This document shows positions 8,944-18,909 of a DNA stretch of 44,258 nucleotides, in pieces. Source of the DNA: Helicobacteraceae bacterium (lineage in GTDB: Bacteria; Campylobacterota; Campylobacteria; Campylobacterales; Helicobacteraceae). A program made the position numbers and the translations under genes. Under the pieces are notes generated by a model that saw only the letters and a program-made list of their open reading frames with translations, made no database searches and was not told where the DNA came from. The stretch spans positions 1 to 44,258 of the forward strand of contig JARHYY010000090.1 of NCBI GenBank assembly GCA_029258405.1. The letters run 5' to 3'. Each line of letters opens with the position of its first letter. The stretch's first letter is position 1.

Positions 8944-10177
8944 AATTATATCTTTCTATTGGTATTGGCACACCATCAATCCATAAGTTCTGTGCTTGCT
9001 TAGCTTGAAGTATGAGGCTAAGAATTTCATTACAACTCTGCTTAATAAAAGGTACATGAAAAACCGCTATATCAGCAAGCATTCCAGCATTGAGCATACC
9101 AATATTAAGCCCTAAAGCCTGCCCTGCTTTTTGTGTTACGCTCAAGAACAACTCTTGTGCTAAAGAGAGCAAAGGAGCATTAAAAGAAAAAAGTGCTATT
9201 TTCATTTCTTCAAGTAATGATAATGAATAATGAGAAGCTAAAGAATCAGTTGCTAAGATACATGGTAGAATATGATTTACTTTCTTAAAATCAAGCATTC
9301 TCCCTCCCAATAGGCGATTAGATACAGGACATGAAACAAGAGCAGAATCTTTTTTTGCCATGCGATAAAGTTCATGTTCTCTAGCATGCGTAGCATGCAC
9401 AAAAAGTATTTTACCATTAAAGTTATCAAAGTATTGTAAAAAACCATTAATATTATGAAAACTTTGTGTAACTTGTAGATTAAATTTTTTATAAAATTCT
9501 TTAAAAAATCCACAAGAATTTTCTAGCCACTCCCTCTCTTCTGCTGATTCTAAAAAATGTACGCTAAGAGGAAAATTATTATTTTGAGCTTGTGTAATGG
9601 CTTGTGTAATGAGCGATGGGATCACAGAATAAGGAGAATGAATAGCAATTCCAATGCTAAAGCGATGGCTCTGATATTTTAGAGAATCTTCTATCCTTTG
9701 CAAAAAGTTTTTATAAATAAAATTTTGATTTTCTTCAGATGAGCCAATAATTTCATTAAAATAAACAACACGAAGAGATGACTGAACAAGGGGTTGTAAG
9801 TCAAAACCTTGTGAGCTAATAGCTCCAATTGTACCTATTCCATTTTGTTGCATAAGGTTTATGACTTTATACATACATTCTTTCTTCGTCATTTCCTCTT
9901 GACGATGTGCAATAATACTTGAGAGCCATTGACTAAAGCTACCAAGATTATAGGGAAAAGAAGATGAAAATTCAATATGCGTATGAGCATTAATAAGGGC
10001 TGGGGTAATGCAACATTCATCAAAAAAATTACCTTGAATTTTATACTTTTGAATCAAGTCATTAAATACACCTACTTCAATAATACATTTATCTTCAAAA
10101 ACAATACCCCCATCATTAATAATATCATTATTTTCATTGCATGTAATTACTTTGCTTGCCCCTATAATGCTCATCAT
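8936..10177 (-). CDS. mqnX: Aminofutalosine deaminase-like amidohydrolase (menaquinone futalosine pathway)
   Basis: Amidohydrolase fold with NAHTHIEFSSSFPYNLGSFSQWL, HFLES, and LATDSLASHYSLSLLEEM; resembles the H. pylori HP0267 family, next to pyrC-like and ccdA genes as in H. pylori. Confidence 0.82.
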   Translation of the reverse strand: MMSIIGASKVITCNENNDIINDGGIVFEDKCIIEVGVFNDLIQKYKIQGNFFDECCITPALINAHTHIEFSSSFPYNLGSFSQWLSSIIAHRQEEMTKKECMYKVINLMQQNGIGTIGAISSQGFDLQPLVQSSLRVVYFNEIIGSSEENQNFIYKNFLQRIEDSLKYQSHRFSIGIAIHSPYSVIPSLITQAITQAQNNNFPLSVHFLESAEEREWLENSCGFFKEFYKKFNLQVTQSFHNINGFLQYFDNFNGKILFVHATHAREHELYRMAKKDSALVSCPVSNRLLGGRMLDFKKVNHILPCILATDSLASHYSLSLLEEMKIALFSFNAPLLSLAQELFLSVTQKAGQALGLNIGMLNAGMLADIAVFHVPFIKQSCNEILSLILQAKQAQNLWIDGVPIPIERYNYE

Positions 10178-10190
10178 GCTAAAGCCTTAC

Positions 10191-11432
10191 TCATAAAGAC
10201 TCTTGAGGGTTTAAAGAGTATTGGCATTCACCAGCTACAAAATTTGCTATAACATTACCATAGAGCGTTTGTCCATCATAGGGCGAGAGCGGCTTATTAA
10301 GAGTATAAGATGTCTGTGTATCTACAAGAATAAAATCTGCATCTTTATTAATGGCTATCTCTCCTTTATTCACCCCTAAAAAACAAGCAGGGTTATAAGA
10401 GCTGTATTTGCTCATATCGCTTAAGCTTATTTGATTATTATGCACCAAAAAGGTATAGAGCAACGAATAGTAATAGTCCAAAGATTCTATACCAAAGGCT
10501 GCTTCTTCAAATGCAAGATCTTTTTTGGTAATGCTTGAGGCAGAATGCAAAGAGGTTAAAATATCAATTTTTCCTTTTTTGAGTGAAGAGAGCAATTTTT
10601 TTCTTGTCGATTCACTTTTAAGTGGAGGAAGGAGCTTAGCCGATGTATTGTATTTTGAACATATATCTTCTGTAAGTGAGAGATGGTGAATAGAGCATTC
10701 TGTGTAAATATGTGGATTTTCTTTTTTGTGATTTTGTAAAATATTAAAGCTCCTTTCGCTACTCAATGATGAAAAAAGAATTTTATTATTCATAAAAACA
10801 GCTACCTCACCCATTTTAGCTACTTCTTTCACCTCGCTTAAACTCGGTATTCCGGGGAGCCCTAATGAGCTTGAAAGATAGCTATCATTCATAACACCAT
10901 TGCCTCTTAATACAGAATCTTCACAGCGACATATAATAGGAATATTAAGAAATAATGAATACTCACAAATACGACGCATTAAATTTCCATCTAAAGATGA
11001 TTCAAGAAAAATTGCCACCCCTCCTTTATGATGCAATATAGATATTTCTGCAAGATTGCCCTCTTGTTTTGTGCTTGAAATACTTGGAAAGATATTAAAA
11101 TTCAATAAAGCTTGTGTGCTTTTTATGAACTCAATACTCTCTTCTGAATCAATACGAGGCTGACAATCAGGCATAAGAACAATGCTGCCAACCCCGCCCT
11201 TATGCGCTGATTCAACTAAGGTAAAAAGATTTTTTGTTGTTAAATGTTTATCTCTAGGTGTAATGTTAATATCAATAAGCGAAGGGAGCAAGGTATAATG
11301 TGTAGCATCAATGACTTTTTCATTAGCATAGGGCTCTAAAGTACCAATATCAACAATAATTCCTTTTTGTATCCTAATATCATCTTTTCTGTGCATTTTG
11401 TGATCGCATAGTGTTGCTCCTTTGATAATCAT
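10191..11432 (-). CDS. Dihydroorotase-like (PyrC family) protein, apparently lacking canonical metal ligands
   Basis: PyrC-family architecture, but LIDINITPRDKHL stands where DxHxHxRxPG is expected and ILTSLHSASSI where TDHAPH is expected. Confidence 0.8.
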   Translation of the reverse strand: MIIKGATLCDHKMHRKDDIRIQKGIIVDIGTLEPYANEKVIDATHYTLLPSLIDINITPRDKHLTTKNLFTLVESAHKGGVGSIVLMPDCQPRIDSEESIEFIKSTQALLNFNIFPSISSTKQEGNLAEISILHHKGGVAIFLESSLDGNLMRRICEYSLFLNIPIICRCEDSVLRGNGVMNDSYLSSSLGLPGIPSLSEVKEVAKMGEVAVFMNNKILFSSLSSERSFNILQNHKKENPHIYTECSIHHLSLTEDICSKYNTSAKLLPPLKSESTRKKLLSSLKKGKIDILTSLHSASSITKKDLAFEEAAFGIESLDYYYSLLYTFLVHNNQISLSDMSKYSSYNPACFLGVNKGEIAINKDADFILVDTQTSYTLNKPLSPYDGQTLYGNVIANFVAGECQYSLNPQESL

Positions 11433-11441
11433 TATTACTCC

Positions 11442-12224
11442 TTAAAATAATGGGGTATATTTTTGCAAAAGAAAAGTTGAAATATTTTCCGTCAAACCAA
11501 ATATTACTATGATTCCCATAAGAATCAGCAAAATACCCATCGCTTTTTCAACATAGCCCATATATTTTTTGAATTTACTCAAAAAACGAGAAAGAGAGCT
11601 TATAAGAAATGCACTCGCTACAAAAGGGATAGCTAAACCCAATGTATAAAATATGAGCAACAATATGCCACTATTTCTATCGCTTGAGCCAAGCAATACA
11701 ATAGAGGAAAGAACAGGTCCAATACATGGACTCCAGCCCAAGCCAAATGAAATGCCCAATAAAAAGGAAGAAAAAGAGTTTTTACTATTTTGTGTAAAAT
11801 CCCACCGCTTTTCGTAGTTTAAAAAGGGGATATTATATATCTGTGCTATATGCAGCCCAAGTATAATAATAATAACTCCAGCAATATGATAGGGATAGAG
11901 CGAAAATGTTCCTACGCTCATTAATGGCTGATTAAAGAAAAAGGAGAAAAGTTTAATCATTGTTCCGCCAATGAGCAAAAAAATAAGAGAAAAGCCGCAA
12001 GTAAAATATATGCTTTGCCAAACAACCTTTTGATGCATCTTTGCATTGCTGTATGTTACATCATTAAATTGAGATAAAGATACACCAGATATATAAGAAA
12101 GATAAATAGGCAAGAGAGGAAGAATGCACGGGCTAAGAAATGTAAGCACCCCCGCTAAAAAACTAAGAAAGAGCGATGTTGCACTCATTCCTTGAAGTAT
12201 GATAAATGTTGAATCAGCAGTCAT
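11442..12224 (-). CDS. ccdA: Cytochrome c biogenesis / DsbD-type thiol transporter CcdA
   Basis: Polytopic; LAGVLTFLSPCILPLLPIYLSYISG and GISFGLGWSPCIGPVLSSIV motifs with conserved Cys. Confidence 0.93.
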   Translation of the reverse strand: MTADSTFIILQGMSATSLFLSFLAGVLTFLSPCILPLLPIYLSYISGVSLSQFNDVTYSNAKMHQKVVWQSIYFTCGFSLIFLLIGGTMIKLFSFFFNQPLMSVGTFSLYPYHIAGVIIIILGLHIAQIYNIPFLNYEKRWDFTQNSKNSFSSFLLGISFGLGWSPCIGPVLSSIVLLGSSDRNSGILLLIFYTLGLAIPFVASAFLISSLSRFLSKFKKYMGYVEKAMGILLILMGIIVIFGLTENISTFLLQKYTPLF

Positions 12225-12332
12225 ATTATGCCTTCAAGAAATATGTTAATCTCTAGGCATATTATAGCAATAATTTTTAACTTTTTAAAAACCCATTTGT
12301 AAATTCATTGAGGAGTTTTTGTCATTTTTTGC

Positions 12333-12338
12333 TATAAT
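12333..12338 (+). promoter_or_regulatory. Putative extended -10 (TGcTATAAT) for the DEAD-box helicase
   Basis: ttttttGCTATAATtag about 80 nt upstream of the ATG at 12415. Confidence 0.5.
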
Positions 12339-12414
12339 TAGTTTTTTAAGTAAAAATATAATTGAATACACCATAGATAAATCAATAATTTTTTTGTGAA
12401 AGTGGAGTTTTATT

Positions 12415-13869
12415 ATGAATAATAACCATGAATCTTGTTCTAGTTTTTTAGAGTTTGAATTTAAACAAAATTTGCTTAGAGGAATTAATGAAGCAGGCTT
12501 CAAAATACCATCACCTATTCAAACTCAAACTATCCCTTTAATTCTAGGTAGGCATGATATCATTGCTCAAGCTCAAACAGGTACAGGGAAAACAGCAGCC
12601 TTTGCTCTACCTATTATCCAAAACCTTAAAAACAACGGTGAAATTGAAGCACTTATTGTTACTCCTACGCGTGAATTAGCGATGCAAATTAGTGATGAAG
12701 TTTATAAACTAGGGAAATTCTGCCACACCAAAACCGTTTCTATTTATGGTGGGCAAAGCATTCAAAGACAAATCGAACTCCTTAAAAAGCGTCCTCAAGT
12801 TATTATTGCTACACCCGGTCGCTTGCTTGATCATTTACGCAATGAGAGATTAAATCAATTTAATCCTAATACTGTTGTTCTAGATGAATCTGATGAAATG
12901 CTTGATATGGGTTTTCTTGAAGATATTGAAGAGATTTTTTCTTATCTCCCTCAAAATCGTCAAACACTTTTATTTTCTGCAACCATGCCTTTGCCTATAA
13001 AAAAATTAGCACAAAAAATTTTAAACAATCCAAAAATTGTAAAAATATCTCCTAGCGAAACAACAAATAGTGATATTTCTCAACGGTACTATATCATCAA
13101 TGAATATGAACGCGAAGATGCTATTATTCGCCTTATTGATAGTGAATTTCCTACCAAAACAATTATTTTTGTGCGTATGAAAAAAGAAGCTGATGTTCTC
13201 TCTGATTGCCTCTGCTCCAAAGGTTATTTAGCAGGTGCTTTGCATGGAGATATGGAACAAAGAGAACGCCTGCAAGCTATTAAAAATTTTAAAGAAGGCA
13301 TTATTGATATTCTTGTAGCCACTGATGTGGCTGCTAGGGGTTTAGATATAAGCGATGTAAGCCATGTATTTAATTATCATATTCCTTTAAATCCTGAAAA
13401 TTATGTGCATAGGATTGGTCGAACAGGCAGAGCAGGCAAAAAAGGTGTGGCTATAACATTAGCAACACCTTTAGAATTTAAAGAGATTAGACGAATTACT
13501 GAAAACACTCGAGCAAAAATTGAACTCTATGAGATTCCAACCATAGCTCAAACACTTAAAACTGTACATTCAAATCTTATTAAAACCTTATTAGAAACCG
13601 AAATTACTGATGATGCATTAGGAATTTATGAGCAACTCTCTAATAATTTTGAAAGCACACAATTAGTATGCAAATTACTTTCTTATATTTTAAAAGAGAG
13701 CAAGGTTTTAGGACCAAATAAAATTGGACTTTCACAAAAGGATCTTAAAAAATTTAAAGATTCTATTTTTAATTATCAAAAAGAAAAACATTCTAAAACT
13801 CATAAACCTCATAAAACAAAGCGTGCTAACAATGTTTCAAAAAAACATAAAACAAGAAATACTTCTTAA
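12415..13869 (+). CDS. DEAD-box ATP-dependent RNA helicase
   Basis: AQTGTGKT, PTRELA, TPGR, VLDESDEM (DEAD variant DESD), SAT, HRIGRTGRAGKKG; basic C-terminal tail. Confidence 0.96.
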   Translation: MNNNHESCSSFLEFEFKQNLLRGINEAGFKIPSPIQTQTIPLILGRHDIIAQAQTGTGKTAAFALPIIQNLKNNGEIEALIVTPTRELAMQISDEVYKLGKFCHTKTVSIYGGQSIQRQIELLKKRPQVIIATPGRLLDHLRNERLNQFNPNTVVLDESDEMLDMGFLEDIEEIFSYLPQNRQTLLFSATMPLPIKKLAQKILNNPKIVKISPSETTNSDISQRYYIINEYEREDAIIRLIDSEFPTKTIIFVRMKKEADVLSDCLCSKGYLAGALHGDMEQRERLQAIKNFKEGIIDILVATDVAARGLDISDVSHVFNYHIPLNPENYVHRIGRTGRAGKKGVAITLATPLEFKEIRRITENTRAKIELYEIPTIAQTLKTVHSNLIKTLLETEITDDALGIYEQLSNNFESTQLVCKLLSYILKESKVLGPNKIGLSQKDLKKFKDSIFNYQKEKHSKTHKPHKTKRANNVSKKHKTRNTS

Positions 13870-13893
13870 TAATTTCCATAAAAGGACATATAA

Positions 13894-15027
13894 ATGTATT
13901 TTGAAAAATACCCTTTTGAAAAGCTACACGAACTCTTTGTAGCTTTAAAGAAAAATAATTCTTATAATCCTATTTCATTAACAATCGGGGAGCCACAGTT
14001 TCCTACACCCACTTTTATACAGGAGGCACTACAAAAAAGCAGTGCAGAGCTTAGCAAGTACCCAAATTCTCGCGGTGAAGAAAGTTTGCGTGAAGCAGTT
14101 ATTGATTATATTATGCGTCGCTATAAAATATCTCTTAAAAATTCTGAAGTAATTTTAAGCTTTGGAACAAGAGAAGTGCTTTTTAATCTCCCTCAATTTC
14201 TGTTGCTCGATAAAAAGAATCCAATTATTGCATATCCAAACCCGTTTTATCAAATTTATGAAGGAGCGGCTCGTGTTTCTCGTGCAAGAAGTATTCTTAT
14301 GCCTTTGAATAATGAAAATAACTTTACCCCTTTTTTAAGCAAAGAAGAAATGCAAGAAGTTCATGTCGTTATTCTAAATTCTCCTAATAATCCCACAGGA
14401 AAGGCAATGAGTCTTGATGAGCTAAAATTATGGGTGCAATATGCTCTTGAATATGATTTTATTATTATTAGTGATGAATGCTATAGTGAGATTTACCAAG
14501 ATGCCCCCCCACATTCTATACTTGAAGCCTCTAAAGCCATAGGTAATTTCGCATTTAAAAATATTTTGGCACTTAATTCCATTTCAAAACGCTCAAATGC
14601 CCCGGGATTAAGAAGTGGTTATCTTGCTGGAGATTTTAGAATCTTACAAGAATATATGCGTTATAGAACATATCTTGGTTGTGCAATCCCTCTTCCTTTA
14701 CAAAGAGCAGCAACGCTAGCATGGGCAGATGATGAAACCCCCAAAAAAGCACGAGAGGTATATACAAATAATTTTTTTTTAGCAAAAGAGATGCTTAATA
14801 TTGCCATTGAACCTTATACCTTTTATATATGGCTCTATGTAGAAGATGATATAAGTTTTACAAAAAAGATATATGAGCAGTACGCTGTATCTGTATTGCC
14901 GGGTTCATTTTTAGGAAGAGAAGGCGTTGGCAAGGGCTATGTCCGTATAGCCCTTGTGCATGAAACCATAAAATGCAAAGAGGCTCTGCAAAGGTTGTCA
15001 TCGTTTTATAGTGAATTTATGCACTAG
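13894..15027 (+). CDS. Class I/II PLP aminotransferase (possible succinyldiaminopimelate transaminase)
   Basis: LNSPNNPTGKAMSL, IISDECYSEIY, NSISKRSNAPGLRSGYLAGD (PLP Lys motif). Immediately upstream of murC. Confidence 0.88.
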   Translation: MYFEKYPFEKLHELFVALKKNNSYNPISLTIGEPQFPTPTFIQEALQKSSAELSKYPNSRGEESLREAVIDYIMRRYKISLKNSEVILSFGTREVLFNLPQFLLLDKKNPIIAYPNPFYQIYEGAARVSRARSILMPLNNENNFTPFLSKEEMQEVHVVILNSPNNPTGKAMSLDELKLWVQYALEYDFIIISDECYSEIYQDAPPHSILEASKAIGNFAFKNILALNSISKRSNAPGLRSGYLAGDFRILQEYMRYRTYLGCAIPLPLQRAATLAWADDETPKKAREVYTNNFFLAKEMLNIAIEPYTFYIWLYVEDDISFTKKIYEQYAVSVLPGSFLGREGVGKGYVRIALVHETIKCKEALQRLSSFYSEFMH

Positions 15028-15035
15028 AGGCATTG

Positions 15036-16364
15036 ATGAGAAAACACTTAAAGATTCATTTTATTGGAATTGGGGGCATTGGTATTTCTGGGCTTGCTCG
15101 GTATCTTAAAGCACAAGGGGCTATCATTAGTGGTTCAGACATTCAAGAGAGCAATATTACTCAAGCACTTAAAAAATTGGGTATTCCCATTACTATCCCT
15201 CATAATGCTAGTGCTATTACTGATCAAGATATTATTGTCCATTCTGCTATCATTAAAGAGGATAATATAGAAATTCAAGCAGCAAAAGCACATGATATTA
15301 TGGTTTTATCACGAAAAGAAGCTTTGCCTATGATATTAAGCGATAAAAAGGTATATTCTGTTGCAGGTGCACACGGAAAGAGTACTACAACTGCTATCTT
15401 AAGTGCCTTATTACCTGAATCAAGTGCAATTATTGGAGCAATTAGCAAAGAGTTTAATTCTAATGTACGAGAAATCAAAAGCAAAAGTGTTGTTTTTGAA
15501 GCTGATGAGAGCGATCAAAGTTTCTTAAGCTCTAATCCCTATTGTGCTATTGTAGTCAATGCCGAGCCAGAACATTTAGAGAATTATCATAATGATCTTC
15601 ATCTTTTTCATGGGGCATATGCACAATTTCTTCTTAATTCATCTAAACGAGTTATTAATGCCGAAGACTTATACCTTTCTACTCTTGAAGAATTAAGAGC
15701 AATTCGTCTTTTTCCAAGTAAAGATATTCATAATATCCATTATGAATTATGCGAAGGAGAACCTTATACATATTTTGAATTGAAAGATTTTGGTGTTTTT
15801 AGAGTATGGGGCTTAGGGGAGCATGTTGCCATAGATGCTTCTTTGGCAATAATGAGTCTTGTTGATGAAATCAATGTAGAAATATTGCGTGAAAGACTTA
15901 AGCGTTTTAAAGGTATTAAAAAGCGTTTTGATATATTATTAAAAGGTGCATTTGTTATTATTGATGATTATGGACATCATCCCACTGAAATAGAAGCAAC
16001 CTTAAAAGCCGTTCATCGCTATATCAAACTTTTGGGCAACCAACCTTTAAGTATTATTTGGCAACCACATAAGTATTCTCGCTTGTTGGCTAATCTTGAT
16101 GCTTTTAAACAGTGTTTTCAAAATGATATTGAGCTCATTATACTTCCTGTGTATGCAGCGGGAGAAAAACCTATTGAAATAGATTTATCACAAGAATTTT
16201 CTCATTATAATCCTATTATAGCAACGCACATCGTCCGTATCAATCAAGGAGCAAATCAAAGGCTTCTGGTAATGTTTGGAAGTAAAATCATTAAAGAGCT
16301 CTATAAAGGTGTTGTTATAGGGTTTAGTGCTGGAGATTTAAGCAATATGCTTAGGGGGGAATAG
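15036..16364 (+). CDS. murC: UDP-N-acetylmuramate--L-alanine ligase
   Basis: HFIGIGGIGISGLARYL, GAHGKSTTTAIL, FEADESDQSFL, DDYGHHPTEIEATL. ORF track starts at TTG 15033; ATG 15036 follows. Confidence 0.97.
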   Translation: MRKHLKIHFIGIGGIGISGLARYLKAQGAIISGSDIQESNITQALKKLGIPITIPHNASAITDQDIIVHSAIIKEDNIEIQAAKAHDIMVLSRKEALPMILSDKKVYSVAGAHGKSTTTAILSALLPESSAIIGAISKEFNSNVREIKSKSVVFEADESDQSFLSSNPYCAIVVNAEPEHLENYHNDLHLFHGAYAQFLLNSSKRVINAEDLYLSTLEELRAIRLFPSKDIHNIHYELCEGEPYTYFELKDFGVFRVWGLGEHVAIDASLAIMSLVDEINVEILRERLKRFKGIKKRFDILLKGAFVIIDDYGHHPTEIEATLKAVHRYIKLLGNQPLSIIWQPHKYSRLLANLDAFKQCFQNDIELIILPVYAAGEKPIEIDLSQEFSHYNPIIATHIVRINQGANQRLLVMFGSKIIKELYKGVVIGFSAGDLSNMLRGE

Positions 16365-16582
16365 TGGCAACAATGCGTTATCGTCTTGTAATGTTTGGTT
16401 TTTCAGCTATCTGTGAAGATATAGAAGAAGTAAGAATGCGATTAAGAGGAATTCCACCTGCTAGGGTAGGCTATGAAGGAATTGATCAGTGCTATTTAAT
16501 AGATTTAAGAGAGCATAAGCAATATGCCATTATTTTACATAATAATCGTTTTATTGTAGATGGGCTTGATGAACAAGAATAA
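16364..16582 (+). CDS. Conserved hypothetical, HP0622-like small protein
   Basis: GTG start overlapping the murC stop; 72 aa; position after murC as in H. pylori. Confidence 0.7.
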   Translation: MATMRYRLVMFGFSAICEDIEEVRMRLRGIPPARVGYEGIDQCYLIDLREHKQYAIILHNNRFIVDGLDEQE

Positions 16583-16608
16583 TATAATTGTTTGCAGTGA
16601 ATTTTAGC

Positions 16609-16614
16609 TATAAT
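16609..16614 (+). promoter_or_regulatory. Putative -10 element (TATAAT) upstream of hisD
   Basis: ttttagcTATAATcac 29 nt upstream of the ATG at 16643. Confidence 0.5.
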
Positions 16615-16642
16615 CACTTTACAATTTTAATAAGGAACTATT

Positions 16643-17956
16643 ATGCAAACAATTCAAATAATTGCTACCTCTCACGAGAATTTTCATGAAAAGTTCTCAT
16701 CTCTCCTTCAAAGAGGAGCTATGGATATGCAAGATGTGTTTCCCAAAGTGCAGAGCATACTCAATGATGTGCGTCAAAGAGGCGATACAGCTCTTTTAGA
16801 ACATATTAAACAGTTTGATAAATGGAGCCCACAATCTCTACAAGATATTATAGTGCCTCCAGAGCAAATGCAAAAAGCATATCAAGAGCTTGATGATTCT
16901 TTAAAGGCAGTTTTGCATACAGCGTATGAAAGAATTCATAATTTTTGTATGAAGCAAATGCCAAAAAGTTGGATAGATTTTGATGACAATGGTAATATTT
17001 TGGGGCAGAAAATAACAGCTCTTAATAAAGCTGGGCTTTATATACCCGGAGGCAAGGCGGTTTATCCTAGCTCACTTTTAATGAATGCCATACCAGCAGC
17101 CGTTGCGGGTGTAAAAGAAATTATGGTATGTTCTCCTGCTTCCTCAAATCATGTTGATTCATTCCTCTTGGCAGCTGCTCATTTATGTAAAGTTTCATTA
17201 TTTTGTAAAGTCGGTGGGGCTAGTGCTATTGGCTTAATGGCTTATGGCTCGCAGAGCTTTAAAAAAGCAGATATTATAAGCGGTCCGGGTAATATATTTG
17301 TAGCAACAGCTAAAAAGCTTGTCTTTGGTGATGTGTTTATAGATATGATTGCAGGACCTAGTGAGATAGGGGTTATTGCTGATAGTGGTGCAGATGCAAA
17401 AGCTGTAGCTCTTGATATGCTCTCTCAAGCAGAGCATGATGAATTGGCAAGTGCGATTCTTATTACCCCTAGCCAATCTTTAGCCCAACAAGTAGCACAG
17501 CATATTAATGAGCAATTGCCCATGCTATCAAGAAAAGATATTGCCTCAAGTTCAATATATAAAAGAGGAATAATTATTATTGCAAAGGATATAGAAGAAT
17601 CAATTCAGCTTATGAATAATATTGCCCCTGAGCATTTAGAGCTGATGGTTTCTAATCCCTTTGCTCTTTTGCCTTATATCCAAAATGCAGGGGCAATATT
17701 TTTGGGAGATTACACACCAGAGGCATTGGGGGATTATTTGGCAGGACCTAACCATACTTTGCCAACAGGTGGCAGTGCAAAGTTTTTTTCACCTTTATCA
17801 GTAGAGCATTTTTTGAAAAAAAGCTCTCTTTTAGCCTTTTCTCAAAAAGGAGCATTAGAGCTATCGGCTTTGTGTGGAAGGTTTGCTGAAGCTGAAGGTT
17901 TAGATGCTCATAAAGAATCTATATTTTATAGAAAAATATTAAGCAAGAATAGGTAA
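16643..17956 (+). CDS. hisD: Histidinol dehydrogenase
   Basis: AGLYIPGGKAVYPSSLLMNAIPA, GPGNIFVATAKK, GPSEIGVIAD, QAEHDELASAIL, NIAPEHLEL, AGPNHTLPTGGSAKF. Confidence 0.98.
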   Translation: MQTIQIIATSHENFHEKFSSLLQRGAMDMQDVFPKVQSILNDVRQRGDTALLEHIKQFDKWSPQSLQDIIVPPEQMQKAYQELDDSLKAVLHTAYERIHNFCMKQMPKSWIDFDDNGNILGQKITALNKAGLYIPGGKAVYPSSLLMNAIPAAVAGVKEIMVCSPASSNHVDSFLLAAAHLCKVSLFCKVGGASAIGLMAYGSQSFKKADIISGPGNIFVATAKKLVFGDVFIDMIAGPSEIGVIADSGADAKAVALDMLSQAEHDELASAILITPSQSLAQQVAQHINEQLPMLSRKDIASSSIYKRGIIIIAKDIEESIQLMNNIAPEHLELMVSNPFALLPYIQNAGAIFLGDYTPEALGDYLAGPNHTLPTGGSAKFFSPLSVEHFLKKSSLLAFSQKGALELSALCGRFAEAEGLDAHKESIFYRKILSKNR

Positions 17957-17998
17957 AATTATAAATGTTATTATAATAATGTTTCATAAGGAGTTAAT

Positions 17999-18628
17999 AT
18001 GTTTGAATTACGAAAATTGCCTTTCGAGGTAAGTGCTTTTTCTCGTCTTATTACACAAGAAGTAATAGATTTTCATTATGGTCGCCATCATGCCACCTAT
18101 GTGAAGAATTTAAATGACTTAACCAAAGAAGGAGAATTTGCTGGCAAATCTCTATTTGATATTATACAAAATAGCAGTGGTGGGCTTTTTAATAATGCAG
18201 CTCAAGTATTTAATCATGATTTTTACTGGGATTGCCTTAGCCCAAAAGAAACCTGTATGGGCGAAGCTATTAAAAAAGGTATAGAAAGTCAATTTGGTAG
18301 CACAGAATCATTCTTAGAGCTTTTCATAAAAAGTGGAGCAGGACAATTTGGTTCAGGTTGGGTATGGCTTGTGTATGATAATAATCGCCTTGAAATTATG
18401 AGCACATCTAATGCTGATACACCTATAAGACATAATAAAATTCCTGTGCTTGTTTGTGATGTGTGGGAGCATGCTTATTATATCAATCATCGCAATGATA
18501 GAATGGGGTATTTACAGCAATTTGTAAGCCAGATTAATTGGGAATTTGTCGAAGAATGTTACACTAAGGCGAAAATAAAAGGCATGAACGCTATTAGGGA
18601 TTATACTGAATCTTTACATAAAGGCTAA
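17999..18628 (+). CDS. sodB: Iron superoxide dismutase
   Basis: FHYGRHHATYVKNLNDL, FNHDFYWDCLSP, FGSGWVWLVYD, VCDVWEHAYYINHRNDR. Confidence 0.97.
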   Translation: MFELRKLPFEVSAFSRLITQEVIDFHYGRHHATYVKNLNDLTKEGEFAGKSLFDIIQNSSGGLFNNAAQVFNHDFYWDCLSPKETCMGEAIKKGIESQFGSTESFLELFIKSGAGQFGSGWVWLVYDNNRLEIMSTSNADTPIRHNKIPVLVCDVWEHAYYINHRNDRMGYLQQFVSQINWEFVEECYTKAKIKGMNAIRDYTESLHKG

Positions 18629-18631
18629 CAA

Positions 18632-18904
18632 ATGTTTAATGTTGAGGATAATGATATTTTCAGTGGTTCTCCTATTGATAAGTGGTATGAGATTATTTTT
18701 CATGCTCACCGAGGGCTTGCTGAAGGCGAGTTGAATAGGATTTTAGAAAATCTTGCATTATGTGAAATGCTTTTAGATGAAATTGAACCAGATTGGGAAA
18801 ATAAAATTATGAAATTAAAATTTTCTCGTGAAGATTCGTTAAATACTCGTATGAATAACTTAGCTATTGAGTCTATGGGCAATATTCTTACACAAAGTGA
18901 ATAG
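18632..18904 (+). CDS. HP0242-like small helical protein (family of intertwined/knotted homodimers)
   Basis: IFSGSPIDKWYEIIFHAHRGLAEGELNRILENLALCEMLL...AIESMGNILTQSE matches the recalled HP0242 pattern (IFEGNPLDKWNDIIFHA...QSMANILSG); neighbours match the HP0237-HP0242 order. Confidence 0.75.
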   Translation: MFNVEDNDIFSGSPIDKWYEIIFHAHRGLAEGELNRILENLALCEMLLDEIEPDWENKIMKLKFSREDSLNTRMNNLAIESMGNILTQSE

Positions 18905-18909
18905 AGATT

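Noticed and set aside
15064-15270. Overlapping plus-strand ORF within murC
   Set aside because: Out-of-frame overlap with a clear murC; no motif.
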